64,000 nucleotides of DNA, taken from positions 1,333,501-1,397,500 of the forward strand of contig NZ_CP046176.1 in NCBI RefSeq assembly GCF_013009555.1, read 5' to 3'. The translations under genes and the position numbers were made by a program. Every line of letters begins with the position of its first letter. Position 1 is the stretch's first letter. The DNA is from Phocaeicola dorei. Its GTDB lineage: Bacteria; Bacteroidota; Bacteroidia; Bacteroidales; Bacteroidaceae. The notes under the pieces were generated by a model, which made no database searches, was not told the origin of the DNA, and saw nothing but the letters and a program-made list of their open reading frames with translations. This document shows, one piece after another, positions 1 to 9,251 of this stretch.

Positions 1-39
1 CGCCGTTTGGAGAAATACAATATACAAGTGAATGATTAG
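1..39 (+). CDS. C-terminal end of an NtrC-type response regulator (partial)
   Basis: Reading from base 1 gives the last 12 residues RRLEKYNIQVND and then TAG at 37-39. The RRLEKY ending is typical of the Fis-type HTH_8 domain that closes sigma-54-dependent NtrC-family response regulators. It sits 22 bases before the histidine kinase start, the usual regulator-kinase order. The rest of the gene lies outside the window, so the family assignment rests on very few residues and on the neighbour. Confidence 0.5.
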   Translation, partial: RRLEKYNIQVND

Positions 40-61
40 CAAAAACGGAACCGGATAAAAT

Positions 62-1357
62 ATGAAACTGAAATTCTTGTTCTTTTTTTTAGCATTACTG
101 TTGACAGCAGTATGGACTATCCTGCTCGTTCTTACATTGAAGGAACGCGGTGCGTTGTTTTATATAGGAGAGGGAGTTATTACATTCAGTCTTGTGTTTC
201 TGGTTTATTTCTATCGCAAAGTCGTGAAACCGCTTGATATCATCGGCAACGGTATGGAGCTTCTTCGTGAGCAGGATTTCAGCAGTAGGCTGACTCCTGT
301 CGGACAAAAGGAAGCCGACCGCATTGTGTTGGTTTTCAACCGCATGATGGAGCAGTTGAAAGACGAGCGCCTTCGGTTGCGTGAGCAGAATCATTTTCTT
401 GACCTGCTGGTCAGCGCTTCTCCCATGGGAGTTGTCATACTGACTTTGGACGGACATATTTCCATGCTAAATGCTGCAGCTCTTCGTTTTTTGGATTATT
501 CTTCGGCAGAGGAAGTCAGAGGCCGATTGCTGTGCGAGTTGGCTTCCCCTTTGGCCGAAGAAATAGAACGTATTCCCAAAGATACTACTGAAACAATTCG
601 TCTGAGCGACTCCATGATTTACCGCTGTTCCCGGCTTTCTTTTGTTGACAGAGGCTTCTCTCATCCGTTTATTCTGGTGGAAAGTCTGACTTCCGAGGTG
701 GTGAAAGCAGAGAAAAAGGCATACGAAAAAGTGATCCGTATGATAGCACATGAGGTGAATAATACGACTGCGGGCATTACCTCTACTCTTGATACGGTGG
801 ATGGCGCTTTGGAATGTATGGAGGATACGGAAGACTTGCGCGAAGTGATGAAAGTCTGCATAGAGCGTTGCTACAGCATGAGCCGTTTTATCACAAATTT
901 TGCCAATGTGGTGAAGATTCCCGAGCCTCAATTACAATCAGTGGACTTGAATGACCGCGTAGCCGCTTGCAAGACATTTATGGAAACGGTTTGCCGTAAC
1001 CGTAAGATTACGCTGCATCTTGATTTATGTAAAGAGAATCCTGAAGTGATGATGGATACTTCTCTGTTTGAGCAAGTACTAGTCAACATTATCAAGAATG
1101 CGGCTGAAAGTATCGGGGAAACAGGAGATATCTTTATCCGTACTTCCGTATCACCTACGATGTTGGAAATTGCTGATACCGGTGCCGGTATCAGTAAAGA
1201 GGTGGAAACCAAACTGTTCAGTCCTTTCTTCTCCACCAAGCCTAACGGACAGGGTATCGGTCTTATTTTTATTCGTGAAGTTTTGATAAAACATGGGTGT
1301 ACTTTCTCTCTTCGTACCTATCCGGATAAACTGACCCGTTTCCGTATCCGTTTCTGA
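62..1357 (+). CDS. Sensor histidine kinase, NtrY-like
   Basis: 431 aa. Two N-terminal membrane segments (about residues 4-24 and 32-50) are followed by a HAMP linker (about 52-105), a PAS-like region (about 110-215) and the kinase core. The phospho-acceptor is His230 in IAHEVNN; the N box is NIIKNAAES, the G1 box DTGAGIS and the G2 box GQGIGL near the C terminus. There is almost no periplasmic loop, so it probably senses a membrane or cytoplasmic signal. It directly follows the end of an NtrC-type regulator, which should be its partner. The stimulus is unknown. Confidence 0.9.
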   Translation: MKLKFLFFFLALLLTAVWTILLVLTLKERGALFYIGEGVITFSLVFLVYFYRKVVKPLDIIGNGMELLREQDFSSRLTPVGQKEADRIVLVFNRMMEQLKDERLRLREQNHFLDLLVSASPMGVVILTLDGHISMLNAAALRFLDYSSAEEVRGRLLCELASPLAEEIERIPKDTTETIRLSDSMIYRCSRLSFVDRGFSHPFILVESLTSEVVKAEKKAYEKVIRMIAHEVNNTTAGITSTLDTVDGALECMEDTEDLREVMKVCIERCYSMSRFITNFANVVKIPEPQLQSVDLNDRVAACKTFMETVCRNRKITLHLDLCKENPEVMMDTSLFEQVLVNIIKNAAESIGETGDIFIRTSVSPTMLEIADTGAGISKEVETKLFSPFFSTKPNGQGIGLIFIREVLIKHGCTFSLRTYPDKLTRFRIRF

Positions 1358-1595
1358 TGATTTTCTACCACTTTACCACGCTGATGCTTCCGCAAGGAAG
1401 TGAAAAGGGAGGGTTTATAGTAAATGTCTTTCGGGTGTTTCTTTTTGTGCTGTTGGTTCTTTCGAAATCTCAGTTCAAAATGAAAACTCTTTTTATTATG
1501 CTAAGTCGTCCGCGATGAAAAATGTTTAATCAGGATTGAATGAAATCGGTTTGTTTGGTTTATCTTCACAATATTATGTGCTAAATAATTAAATT

Positions 1596-1763
1596 ATGAA
1601 ATACCCTATCGGCATACAGACTTTTAGTCAAATCCGTGAAAACGGATATGTTTATGTGGATAAGACCGACCTTATCTACCAGTCGGTGAGTAGAGGAAGT
1701 ATTTATTTTTTCAGCCGTCCGCGCCGTTTCGGCAAAAGTATTATGAAGGGCGGAAAGAGGTGA
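1596..1763 (+). pseudogene. Truncated AAA-ATPase-like protein (DUF1703-type), N-terminal stump
   Basis: 55 codons starting [10 protein letters not shown], with YVDKTDLIY and then SRPRRFGKS, the start of the Walker A-like motif of the AAA-ATPase-like/PD-(D/E)XK family that is common as many copies in Bacteroides. Family members are about 500 aa. Here the frame leaves the family just after FGKSI and stops at TGA 1761. The rest of the gene has been deleted. Confidence 0.75.
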
Positions 1764-2106
1764 GGTAATATCCGGACAAGCCTGAAAATATCCTGTAGTT
1801 TGGAATAAGTAAGTAACGTTATAAAATAGCTTGATACATTATTTTATTCATCGTTATCAGTCCAAATCCACAAAAAAGTTGGGAGCGTTTATGCCCTCAT
1901 GCTCTCACTGTATATGTAACATGTTGATCATGAATAATTTGTGTAGTTGTGGTAAAAATAGTTGCTCTTCCTTATGCCCTCACTAATCTCTCATGCCCTC
2001 ACTACGTTTTGAAGCATATTTCTGTATAACATGCTTGTTGTCAGCTATATATTCTTTTTTTGTAGGATATTCCGGCTTGATATAAAGTAGGGCGTTTTCT
2101 GGCTTT

Positions 2107-2397
2107 TTATCGTAAAAAGTGTGTGTAAAGGGTTTGTACTTCTATGGAGTGTGATCGCAAAGTTCCCGGTATTTCCGGCAGCGGTAAAAAGATCAAGACG
2201 TTTTTAAAAAAGCTCTTGTTCTTTTTAAAAAAGGCCGTTATCTTTTTTTGAAAGTTCTTGATCTTTTTAAAAAACGTCCTTATCTTTTGAGATGAAATTC
2301 CGGATCTTACGCGAAAACCTCCACCACAGAGTTTTGCAAAACTGCTGCCACTGCTATCACTCTTTCCACTGAAAGCACCATGAGCAGGACGTTTCAT
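2107..2397 (-). CDS. Small low-complexity ORF with KIxxFFK heptads (doubtful)
   Basis: 96 aa on the minus strand. The middle is four heptads of the pattern K-I-x-x-F-F-K (KIRTFFK, KIKNFQK, KITAFFK, KNKSFFK), encoded by a 21-base imperfect tandem repeat at about 2190-2296. There is no known domain, no signal peptide and no clear ribosome binding site. It may be only a repeat that happens to stay open; the exact 3-base periodicity is the sole argument for coding. Confidence 0.3.
   Translation of the reverse strand: MKRPAHGAFSGKSDSSGSSFAKLCGGGFRVRSGISSQKIRTFFKKIKNFQKKITAFFKKNKSFFKNVLIFLPLPEIPGTLRSHSIEVQTLYTHFLR
2191..2296. repeat. 21-base imperfect tandem repeat
   Basis: Four to five units of the type CTCTTGTTCTTTTTAAAAAAG follow each other with a period of 21 bases. 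The T5-A6 core is near-palindromic. The period is a multiple of 3 and gives 7-residue repeats in the minus-strand ORF. Confidence 0.75.
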
Positions 2398-2400
2398 AGG

Positions 2401-2448
2401 GTGGTGGCAGCACTTTTTTTATATGGTAAAAAGGGCTGCTGCCACCAC
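2401..2448. repeat. Inverted repeat GTGGTGGCAGCA / TGCTGCCACCAC
   Basis: Perfect 12-base arms at 2401-2412 and 2437-2448 surround a 24-base A/T-rich spacer. A further related copy, CTGCTGCCACTGCT, lies near 2342. It may be a terminator or a relic of a mobile locus. Confidence 0.6.
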
Positions 2449-2745
2449 TTTTACCTCTTTTCTACCCCAAAAAGTCCGTAGGAGGGGGAAGAAACAGGAG
2501 GCGGAGGATGATCAAACGCTGGGAAAAGGCGGGAATACAGGCACACAGCACCCGGAAACCGGACCGGCAGAATATCGTCCACCAACGAACAAGATACTGA
2601 CTACAGCCTGATGGGAATCTGATTGCGGATCGCCAGAACTATGGTTGCATCCCGACAAAGCCATAGTTACAATCTGGTGAAACCTTAGTTCCAGCCTGAT
2701 GGAACTGAAGTTTCAACCCTACGGAACCGGTTGGAACTGAACCTT

Positions 2746-2883
2746 ATGGCTGAATATGACGCCCGTACAATTAATATAGGTGCTGAATACAGCTTTTGGA
2801 AAGATTATATCAATGCGGTGATAGAGTTCAACCGCTGCCGTTACTTTTCCGGCGGAGTGGTTTTTAAAGTCCACCTGAAATAA
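2746..2883 (+). pseudogene. Short C-terminal remnant of a beta-barrel-like protein
   Basis: A 45-codon frame, starting MAEYDARTIN and ending GGVVFKVHLK, with alternating aromatic and polar residues and a C-terminal strand like an outer-membrane beta-barrel end. There is no ribosome binding site and the upstream frame is not open into a longer protein. It is probably the tail of a deleted gene; the parent family is not identified with confidence. Confidence 0.35.
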
Positions 2884-2898
2884 TAAAAGGAGTGGCTG

Positions 2899-4278
2899 TC
2901 AGTCTTTGATTTTCTTTTTATACACTTCCCCTCTGCTCATTACTTCCTTAACGAAATTGTAAGTCTCTACCCCTCGGAAGTATCCATTCTTACAAACCGG
3001 ATCATTGAAATATTCTTCATTACTTTTAAGCAGGATATAGTCATCTACGCTATTATCCCATACATATTTATTCTTGCCATATTTTTCAGCCAGTGCCATG
3101 GCATCCAGTACGTGTCCTATTCCGGCGTTATAAGCCGCCAAGACAAATTTCATCCGTTCGTTTTCATTTTTTATTGCGTTGAAAGAACGGGAAGTGGCAG
3201 CGATATATTTCACAGCGGCCTTTATACTCTCTTCCGGATTCTGTTCTTTACCGGGAGGAACTCCCATAGCACGCGCCGTCCGGGGCATGAGCTGCATTAA
3301 TCCTTTCGCGCCTGCCCATGATACGGCTGTCGTATCAAAATTAGATTCTGTATAGGCTAGGGAAGCTAAAATACGCCAGTCCCAATCTATTTCTTTGGCA
3401 TATTTCTTGAATAGAGTGTCGAAGTGTGAAATCTTTCCGTCTTTGACGGACAAGATGGAACCGTGAGGTGTCCGTTTGCTTATTTCAAAATAACGCTTGC
3501 TACTGGCCTGATAGGCAGGAGAAGTTATATTTTCCTGATGCCATTTAGTAGCAGCTTCACCTAGTAGCGGTGAGGTCTTACGTACGGCCCATGAGGCACG
3601 TTGGTCAAAACTGACAGCCAGGTCAATATTCAGATTGGGGTAATAAGTCTTGTTTAATTTGGCAAGGTCGTTATCACAGATGGCATAATCTATCTCACCA
3701 TTGGAAACCTGCATGATTAAATCCTCGGTGGTGATGCTGTCATTATTGACTTCGTGTATCAATATACCGCCACCCAGTTCTTTATCCAGATTGATGAGAC
3801 GTTCCAGATACTTTCCTGGTTTTACATAGACCTCTTTCCCTATTAATTCTGTCACATTATTCAGTGCTTTCTTCTTTTTTTGAGTATTGCGTTGTACCAA
3901 TACCTGATGGGTGATAATATCTTCCCCGCAAAATTCTACACTATCTTTAAACTCTTTGGTGACAGGTAGATTATAGGCTATCAGGTCTCCTTCTCCTTGT
4001 AATAGTTTATGGACCAGATCACGGGCATTCTGTGCTACTTTTATTTTCAGCTTTACGCCCAATGAGCGGGTAAACTGATCGGCCAGCTCATACTGGAATC
4101 CCATAGGCTCGCCCCGATAGTCGAAATAAGAGGTAGAACTGTTCAAGGTCAGGGCTACTAATTCTCCGCTGTCTTTTATTTGCGGCAAATCATAATTTGT
4201 CACTTCGGCAGATTGTTGCCGGTTGCGGCACGCTGTCATGCATATACAGGCAAGGACTAATAGCCAGACATTTTTCAT
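2899..4278 (-). CDS. mltF: MltF-like lytic transglycosylase lipoprotein
   Basis: 459 aa. The lipoprotein signal ends at Cys17 (MTAC). Next come a periplasmic solute-binding family 3 domain (about 30-265) and a lytic transglycosylase SLT domain (about 290-430) with catalytic Glu in YTESNFD and the family motifs GLMQLMP and AAYNAGIGH. This is the MltF architecture: it cuts the MurNAc-GlcNAc bond of peptidoglycan with 1,6-anhydro formation. The start ATG overlaps the stop of udk by four bases (ATGA), so the two are co-transcribed. Confidence 0.9.
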   Translation of the reverse strand: MKNVWLLVLACICMTACRNRQQSAEVTNYDLPQIKDSGELVALTLNSSTSYFDYRGEPMGFQYELADQFTRSLGVKLKIKVAQNARDLVHKLLQGEGDLIAYNLPVTKEFKDSVEFCGEDIITHQVLVQRNTQKKKKALNNVTELIGKEVYVKPGKYLERLINLDKELGGGILIHEVNNDSITTEDLIMQVSNGEIDYAICDNDLAKLNKTYYPNLNIDLAVSFDQRASWAVRKTSPLLGEAATKWHQENITSPAYQASSKRYFEISKRTPHGSILSVKDGKISHFDTLFKKYAKEIDWDWRILASLAYTESNFDTTAVSWAGAKGLMQLMPRTARAMGVPPGKEQNPEESIKAAVKYIAATSRSFNAIKNENERMKFVLAAYNAGIGHVLDAMALAEKYGKNKYVWDNSVDDYILLKSNEEYFNDPVCKNGYFRGVETYNFVKEVMSRGEVYKKKIKD

Positions 4279-4886
4279 CTTCCTAAAATCTTTTCAATAT
4301 ATAGTTTAAGGATTTCAATGGCCTTTTGGTTGTTGCCTCCATTGGGGATAATAATGTCGGCATATTGTTTGGTAGGCTCTATGAATTCGTCATGCATCGG
4401 TTTCAGAATGTTCCGGTATTTGTCTATCAGCATTTCCAAGGGATGGCCGCGTTCCACCATGTCGCGGGTAATCACACGCAGCAAACGTTCATCGGGTTCG
4501 GCATCCACGAAAATTTTTAAATCCATCAGATCGCGTAACTCTTTATCATAGAGGCTCATGATACCTTCTACGATGATGACTTCCTTAGGCTCTACATGGA
4601 CGGTTTCGGGTAGGCGTGTACATATTATATAAGAATAGGTAGGTTGTTCAATGGGATGTCCTTTACGTAATTCGGCTATCTGTTGTTCAAAGAGCGGCCA
4701 GTCAAAAGCGTCGGGATGGTCGAAATTGGTTTGTTTACGTATTTCCAAGGGAATGGATGACTGATCATTATAATATGAATCTTGTGGAATGACTGCAACG
4801 GAACCTAGGGGCAGGCTCTCTATGATTTTTCTAACTACAGTGGTCTTTCCTGAACCGGTTCCGCCGGCTATGCCAATAATTATCAT
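4275..4886 (-). CDS. udk: Uridine kinase
   Basis: 203 aa, usual length. The P-loop GGTGSGKT is at residues 8-15. The motifs DSYYND, NFDHPDAFDW and EGIMSLYD belong to the uridine/cytidine kinase family. It phosphorylates uridine and cytidine with ATP or GTP in pyrimidine salvage. It is the first gene of a two-gene minus-strand unit with mltF. The MIIIGIAGG start is the only one that preserves the P-loop strand. Confidence 0.95.
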   Translation of the reverse strand: MIIIGIAGGTGSGKTTVVRKIIESLPLGSVAVIPQDSYYNDQSSIPLEIRKQTNFDHPDAFDWPLFEQQIAELRKGHPIEQPTYSYIICTRLPETVHVEPKEVIIVEGIMSLYDKELRDLMDLKIFVDAEPDERLLRVITRDMVERGHPLEMLIDKYRNILKPMHDEFIEPTKQYADIIIPNGGNNQKAIEILKLYIEKILGR

Positions 4887-4992
4887 AATAATAGAATGTA
4901 TTTTAAAACAAAACTGTTACTTTTGCATCAGGCTAAATACTTTAAGCCCTGTGTCAATTACAAAAGTAGGATAATTAATTAAAATATCAAGT

Positions 4993-5292
4993 ATGGTTAA
5001 GCACATTGTTTTATTTAAATTGAAAGAAACTCTTTCACAAGAAGAAAAATTGAAAGTGATGAATGATTTTAAAGCGGCTATTGAAGCTTTGCCGGTCAAG
5101 ATAGGTTTTATCCGTCATATATTTGTGGGGCTGAATACCAATTCTGCTGAAAAATGGGATATTTGTTTGGATAGTGAATTCGATACGCTGGCAGATGTCA
5201 ATGCCTATGCCGTTCATCCGGATCATGTAGCTGCTGCCGGCCTCTTGAAAGAGGTTAAGGCTGATCGTGCTTGTGTGGATTATGAATTATAA
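4993..5292 (+). CDS. Dabb-family stress-responsive protein
   Basis: 99 aa, starting MVKHIVLFKLKE, the signature beginning of the Dabb (dimeric alpha-beta barrel) family. The central region and the C-terminal HPDHVAA match the family, in which a conserved His lies in the barrel. Bacterial members are small cytoplasmic proteins of unclear function. It is divergent from udk and followed 11 bases later by the hotdog thioesterase, so they probably form an operon. Confidence 0.85.
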   Translation: MVKHIVLFKLKETLSQEEKLKVMNDFKAAIEALPVKIGFIRHIFVGLNTNSAEKWDICLDSEFDTLADVNAYAVHPDHVAAAGLLKEVKADRACVDYEL

Positions 5293-5302
5293 AAGATAGC
5301 TT

Positions 5303-5794
5303 ATGAAAAAGATAATCAATCCCTGGAAGGGGATGAAAGGATATAATTGCTTTGGCTGTGCTCCTAATAATGACGCCGGAGTGAAGATGGAATTTTATGA
5401 AGACGGGAATGAGGTAATCAGTATCTGGAAACCTCAGCCACAGTTTCAGGGGTGGATTGATACGTTGCATGGAGGTATTCAGGCGGTGCTGTTGGATGAG
5501 ATTTGTGCATGGGTAGTTTTGCGTAAACTACAGACTACCGGTGTTACGTCCAAAATGGAAACTCGTTATATGAAGCCTGTTAATACTAACGATTCGTATA
5601 TTGTATTGAAAGCCTCCATAAAGGAGAGGAAGCGCAATATCGTATTTGTAGAAGCGGCTATTTATAATAATAAAGAGGAACTTTGCACCAAGGCTCTATG
5701 CACTTATTTCACTTTTCCGCAAGAGAAGGCGAAGGAAGAAATGCATTTTTTGAGCTGCGAGGTGGAGCAAGATGAGATAATACCTTTAATTTGA
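5303..5794 (+). CDS. PaaI/4HBT-type hotdog-fold thioesterase
   Basis: 163 aa. GCAPNNDAGVKMEFY followed by DTLHGGIQAVLLDE is the hotdog-fold signature, with HGG and the acidic residue in the active-site helix. Such enzymes hydrolyse acyl-CoA thioesters; the substrate cannot be told from sequence. It follows the Dabb gene at 11 bases and precedes the histidine leader region by about 80 bases. Confidence 0.85.
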   Translation: MKKIINPWKGMKGYNCFGCAPNNDAGVKMEFYEDGNEVISIWKPQPQFQGWIDTLHGGIQAVLLDEICAWVVLRKLQTTGVTSKMETRYMKPVNTNDSYIVLKASIKERKRNIVFVEAAIYNNKEELCTKALCTYFTFPQEKAKEEMHFLSCEVEQDEIIPLI

Positions 5795-5823
5795 AAGAAA
5801 AAATAAAGTTTTTGCGATAATTA

Positions 5824-5855
5824 TTTGCTGATATCAAATATAAACTTTATTTTTG
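5824..5855 (+). promoter_or_regulatory. Bacteroidetes-type promoter of the his operon
   Basis: TTTG (5824-5827), 20 bases, then TATTTTTG (5848-5855) fits the sigma-ABfr consensus TTTG/TAnnTTTG. It lies 22 bases ahead of the leader peptide start. Confidence 0.65.
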
Positions 5856-5877
5856 TCGCAAATAAAAAGAAAAGACT

Positions 5878-5922
5878 ATGGTTAGAACAGCTACACATCA
5901 TCATCATTTTCCTAACGAATAA
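5878..5922 (+). CDS. hisL: Histidine operon leader peptide
   Basis: 14 codons: MVRTATHHHHFPNE and TAA, with four consecutive CAT histidine codons. It lies between a promoter and a rho-independent hairpin (5961-5989) ahead of hisG. This is the arrangement of ribosome-mediated transcription attenuation: stalling at the His codons when charged tRNA-His is scarce should prevent terminator formation. CTACAcATCATC at the His codons can pair with GATGATatTGTAG at 5936-5948, a candidate alternative stem. Confidence 0.85.
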   Translation: MVRTATHHHHFPNE

Positions 5923-5960
5923 CTCGGTGGGCTAAGATGATATTGTAGTATGATGATATA

Positions 5961-5989
5961 GGGCTTGCCGAAAACGGTAAGCCCTTTTT
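5961..5989 (+). terminator. Attenuator terminator of the his operon
   Basis: GGGCTTGCCG, loop AAAA, CGGTAAGCCC and then TTTTT. The stem is 10 base pairs with one G-U. It ends 35 bases before hisG, directly after the His-rich leader peptide. Confidence 0.85.
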
Positions 5990-6023
5990 ATTGCCGGTTA
6001 ATAATTAAAAAACAGATAGAATC

Positions 6024-6875
6024 ATGCTTAGAATTGCAGTACAGTCAAAAGGCCGTTTGTTTGAAGAGACAATGGCATTATTACAAGAGGCGGATATTAA
6101 AATCTCCGCTTCTAAAAGAATTCTTTTAGTACAGTCATCTAATTTTCCTATCGAAGTTCTTTTTCTTCGCGATGATGATATTCCTCAGTCGGTGGCTGGT
6201 GGAGTGGCTGATTTAGGGATTGTAGGCGAGAATGAGTTTGTAGAGAGAAAAGAAGACGCTGAGGTGATTAAACGTTTGGGATTCAGCAAGTGCCGTTTGT
6301 CATTGGCTATACCTAAAGATGTGGACTATCCGGGTTTGTCTTGGTTTGAAGGACGCAAGATTGCGACTTCTTATCCCGGCATTTTGAAAGATTTCATGGA
6401 ACGGAATGGTATTCATTCTGATATTCATGTCATTACCGGTTCGGTAGAGATTGCTCCGGGAATCAGTTTGGCAGATGCTATTTTTGATATTGTAAGTTCG
6501 GGATCGACTTTGGTAAGCAATAGCTTGAAGGAAGTGGAAGTGGTTATGAAAAGTGAGGCATTGCTGATAGGCAATAAGAATATGTCTGAGGAGAAGAAAG
6601 AGATTTTGAATGAACTCTTGTTCCGTATTGAAGCGGTGAAAGCTGCCGAAGACAAGAAATATGTCTTGATGAATGCTCCGACAGAGCGTTTGGAAGAAAT
6701 TATCGAAGTGCTGCCGGGTATGAAGAGTCCTACTGTGATGCCATTGGCACAAGAAGGATGGAGTTCGGTACATACAGTGCTTGACGAGAAACGTTTTTGG
6801 GAGATCATCGGAAAACTGAAGGCATTGGGCGCGGAAGGTATTTTGGTATTGCCCATTGAGAAAATGATATTATAG
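6024..6875 (+). CDS. hisG: ATP phosphoribosyltransferase, long form
   Basis: 283 aa, the length of the long HisG form that carries a C-terminal ACT-like regulatory domain and does not need HisZ. It begins MLRIAVQSKGRLFEET, the canonical start, with the PRPP-binding stretch DIVSSGSTLVSNSL at about 155-168. It catalyses the first, feedback-inhibited step of histidine biosynthesis, joining ATP and PRPP. First gene of hisGDCB and placed after the leader attenuator. Confidence 0.97.
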   Translation: MLRIAVQSKGRLFEETMALLQEADIKISASKRILLVQSSNFPIEVLFLRDDDIPQSVAGGVADLGIVGENEFVERKEDAEVIKRLGFSKCRLSLAIPKDVDYPGLSWFEGRKIATSYPGILKDFMERNGIHSDIHVITGSVEIAPGISLADAIFDIVSSGSTLVSNSLKEVEVVMKSEALLIGNKNMSEEKKEILNELLFRIEAVKAAEDKKYVLMNAPTERLEEIIEVLPGMKSPTVMPLAQEGWSSVHTVLDEKRFWEIIGKLKALGAEGILVLPIEKMIL

Positions 6876-6924
6876 CCGGTCCATACGTCAGGCGAGATTT
6901 GTAAACTTATAAAAGAATACATGT

Positions 6925-8205
6925 ATGAAGAAAATAATATATCCTGAAAAGAAAGACTGGGTGGAAATTCTCCGTCGTCCGGCATTAAATACAGACACGC
7001 TGCGCGATACGGTTAAAGAAGTGCTGGATAAAGTGAAGACGGAAGGAGATAAAGCGGTGAGGGAATATGAAGAACGTTTTGATAAGGTGAAACTGGACTT
7101 ACTGGGGGTTACTGAAACGGAAATTGCTGAAGCGGAAAAGGAGGTACCTATTGAATTGAAGGCAGCTATTATGCTGGCACAGAAAAATATTCATACTTTT
7201 CATAATTCTCAGCGATTTGAAGGGAAAAAGGTGCAGACTGTATCTGGTGTAACTTGTTGGCAGAAGGCTGTTGCTATTGAAAAGGTGGGCTTGTATATTC
7301 CCGGAGGCACGGCGCCTTTATTTTCTACCGTATTGATGTTGGCTACTCCGGCACAGATTGCAGGTTGCAAGGAAATCGTACTTTGTACTCCTCCTGATAA
7401 AGAAGGAAAGGTTCATCCTGCTATCTTGTATGCGGCAAAATTGGCCGGAGTAAATAAAATATTCAAAGCAGGAGGGGTGCAGGCCATCGCTGCTATGGCA
7501 TACGGAACGGAAAGTGTGCCTAAGGTTTATAAAATTTTCGGTCCGGGTAACCAATATGTAACGGCTGCCAAGCAGCAGGTTTCTTTGCGGGATGTTGCGA
7601 TAGATATGCCTGCCGGCCCTTCTGAAGTCGAAGTGCTGGCCGACGAGACGGCTAATCCTGTATTTGTGGCAGCCGATTTGCTTTCACAGGCGGAACATGG
7701 AGTTGATAGTCAGGCCATGCTGATAACTACTTCTGAGAAATTAATGAAGGAGGTGGAGTATGAGGTACAACGCCAGTTGGCTTTGCTTACCAGATGGAAA
7801 ATAGCCGAAAAGTCGTTGGCAAACAGCAAATTGATTTTGGTGAGGGATATGGATGAGGCAATTGCTCTGACGAATGAATATGCTCCCGAGCATTTGATTA
7901 TCGAGACCAAGGATTATATGGAACTGGCAGAGCGTATTGTCAATGCCGGATCTGTATTTCTAGGTTCACTTACTCCGGAGAGTGCCGGTGATTATGCATC
8001 CGGAACCAATCATACTTTACCTACCAATGGTTACGCCAAAGCGTATAGTGGGGTGAGCCTGGATAGTTTTATCCGTAAAATCACTTTTCAGGAGATTAAT
8101 GGTGAGGGTATTCAGAATATCGGTCCTGCTATTGAGGTGATGGCGGCTAATGAACAACTGGGTGCGCATAAGAATGCAGTAACCGTAAGATTAAAAACAG
8201 TATAA
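6925..8205 (+). CDS. hisD: Histidinol dehydrogenase
   Basis: 426 aa, normal length. The motifs [36 protein letters not shown] and [13 protein letters not shown] include the zinc and catalytic residues (Gln/His of the QAEHG segment, His of GTNH). It oxidises histidinol to histidine in two NAD-dependent steps. It is separated from hisG by 49 bases and from hisC by 2. Confidence 0.97.
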   Translation: MKKIIYPEKKDWVEILRRPALNTDTLRDTVKEVLDKVKTEGDKAVREYEERFDKVKLDLLGVTETEIAEAEKEVPIELKAAIMLAQKNIHTFHNSQRFEGKKVQTVSGVTCWQKAVAIEKVGLYIPGGTAPLFSTVLMLATPAQIAGCKEIVLCTPPDKEGKVHPAILYAAKLAGVNKIFKAGGVQAIAAMAYGTESVPKVYKIFGPGNQYVTAAKQQVSLRDVAIDMPAGPSEVEVLADETANPVFVAADLLSQAEHGVDSQAMLITTSEKLMKEVEYEVQRQLALLTRWKIAEKSLANSKLILVRDMDEAIALTNEYAPEHLIIETKDYMELAERIVNAGSVFLGSLTPESAGDYASGTNHTLPTNGYAKAYSGVSLDSFIRKITFQEINGEGIQNIGPAIEVMAANEQLGAHKNAVTVRLKTV

Positions 8206-8207
8206 AG

Positions 8208-9248
8208 ATGAAAGATTTGAAAGAATTGACGCGCCCGAATATTTGGGCTTTGAAACCCTATTCATCGGCACGTGACGAATATAATGGAGCGGAGGCATCT
8301 GTTTTTCTGGATGCCAATGAGAATCCGTACAATACACCTAATAACCGTTATCCTGATCCTATGCAGCGGGAACTGAAGAATATGATAGCTCCTATTAAAA
8401 AGGTAGACCCCGATACGATCTTTCTGGGAAACGGCAGTGATGAGGCTATTGACTTGGTATATCGCGCGTTCTGTATTCCGGGGGTGGATAATGTAGCGGC
8501 TATTGACCCTACTTATGGTATGTATCAGGTGTGTGCCGATGTCAACGATGTAGAATATCGCAAGGTGTTGTTGGATGAAAACTATCAGTTCAGTGCCGAC
8601 AAACTATTGGCGGCAACAGACGATCACACCAAACTGGTTTTTCTTTGCTCGCCCAATAATCCAACCGGTAATAACCTGGATCGTAGGGAAATGGAAAAAT
8701 TGCTGGATACTTTTCAGGGATTGGTGATTATAGACGAGGCCTATTCCGATTTTTCTGATGCGCCGTCTTTCCTTGCCGATTTAGATAAATATCCTAATTT
8801 GATTGTCTTCCAGACTTTTTCTAAGGCATGGGGATGTGCTGCCATTCGTTTGGGCATGGCCTTTGCGTCTAAAGAAATCATCTCTATTTTCAGTAAGATT
8901 AAATATCCGTATAATGTGAATCTGCTGACACAGAAAGAGGCTGTTATGATGTTGCATCGGCATTATGAGGTAGAACGTTGGGTAAAGTCGTTATTGGAAG
9001 AACGGACGCGTTTGGTCAATGAATTTGTAGAACTGCCTTGTTGTGAGAAAATCTATCCTACGGATGCTAATTTTTTTCTAGCTAAAGTGACAGATGCCAA
9101 GAAAATATATAATTATTTGGTAGGTAAAGGTATCATAGTGCGTAACCGTACCAATATTTCTTTATGTCGTGATTGTTTGCGTGTGACTATTGGTACACGT
9201 CCGGAGAATGATATGTTGTTGGAAGCATTGAAGAATTATGAATGTTGA
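8208..9248 (+). CDS. hisC: Histidinol-phosphate aminotransferase
   Basis: 346 aa, class I/II PLP aminotransferase. It has [17 protein letters not shown] and the PLP lysine in [16 protein letters not shown]. It converts imidazole acetol phosphate and glutamate to histidinol phosphate. It is within two bases of hisD and three of hisB, so translation is likely coupled through the operon. Confidence 0.97.
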   Translation: MKDLKELTRPNIWALKPYSSARDEYNGAEASVFLDANENPYNTPNNRYPDPMQRELKNMIAPIKKVDPDTIFLGNGSDEAIDLVYRAFCIPGVDNVAAIDPTYGMYQVCADVNDVEYRKVLLDENYQFSADKLLAATDDHTKLVFLCSPNNPTGNNLDRREMEKLLDTFQGLVIIDEAYSDFSDAPSFLADLDKYPNLIVFQTFSKAWGCAAIRLGMAFASKEIISIFSKIKYPYNVNLLTQKEAVMMLHRHYEVERWVKSLLEERTRLVNEFVELPCCEKIYPTDANFFLAKVTDAKKIYNYLVGKGIIVRNRTNISLCRDCLRVTIGTRPENDMLLEALKNYEC

Positions 9249-9251
9249 AAT

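Larger units (their letters stand above)
1358..2898. other. Decayed intergenic stretch with gene remnants and degenerate repeats
   Basis: About 1.5 kb with no full-length convincing gene. It holds the N-terminal stump of an AAA-ATPase-like gene (1596-1763), ATGCCCTCA motifs near 1890-2000, a 21-base heptad-coding repeat (about 2190-2296), an inverted repeat (2401-2448), degenerate repeats near 2630-2745, and a short C-terminal-looking remnant (2746-2883). It looks like a graveyard left by past insertions and deletions. Confidence 0.7.

Noticed and set aside
2423..2611. 62-residue frame MVKRAAATTFTSF
   Set aside because: It runs through the inverted repeat and degenerate region and has no recognisable start region or domain.
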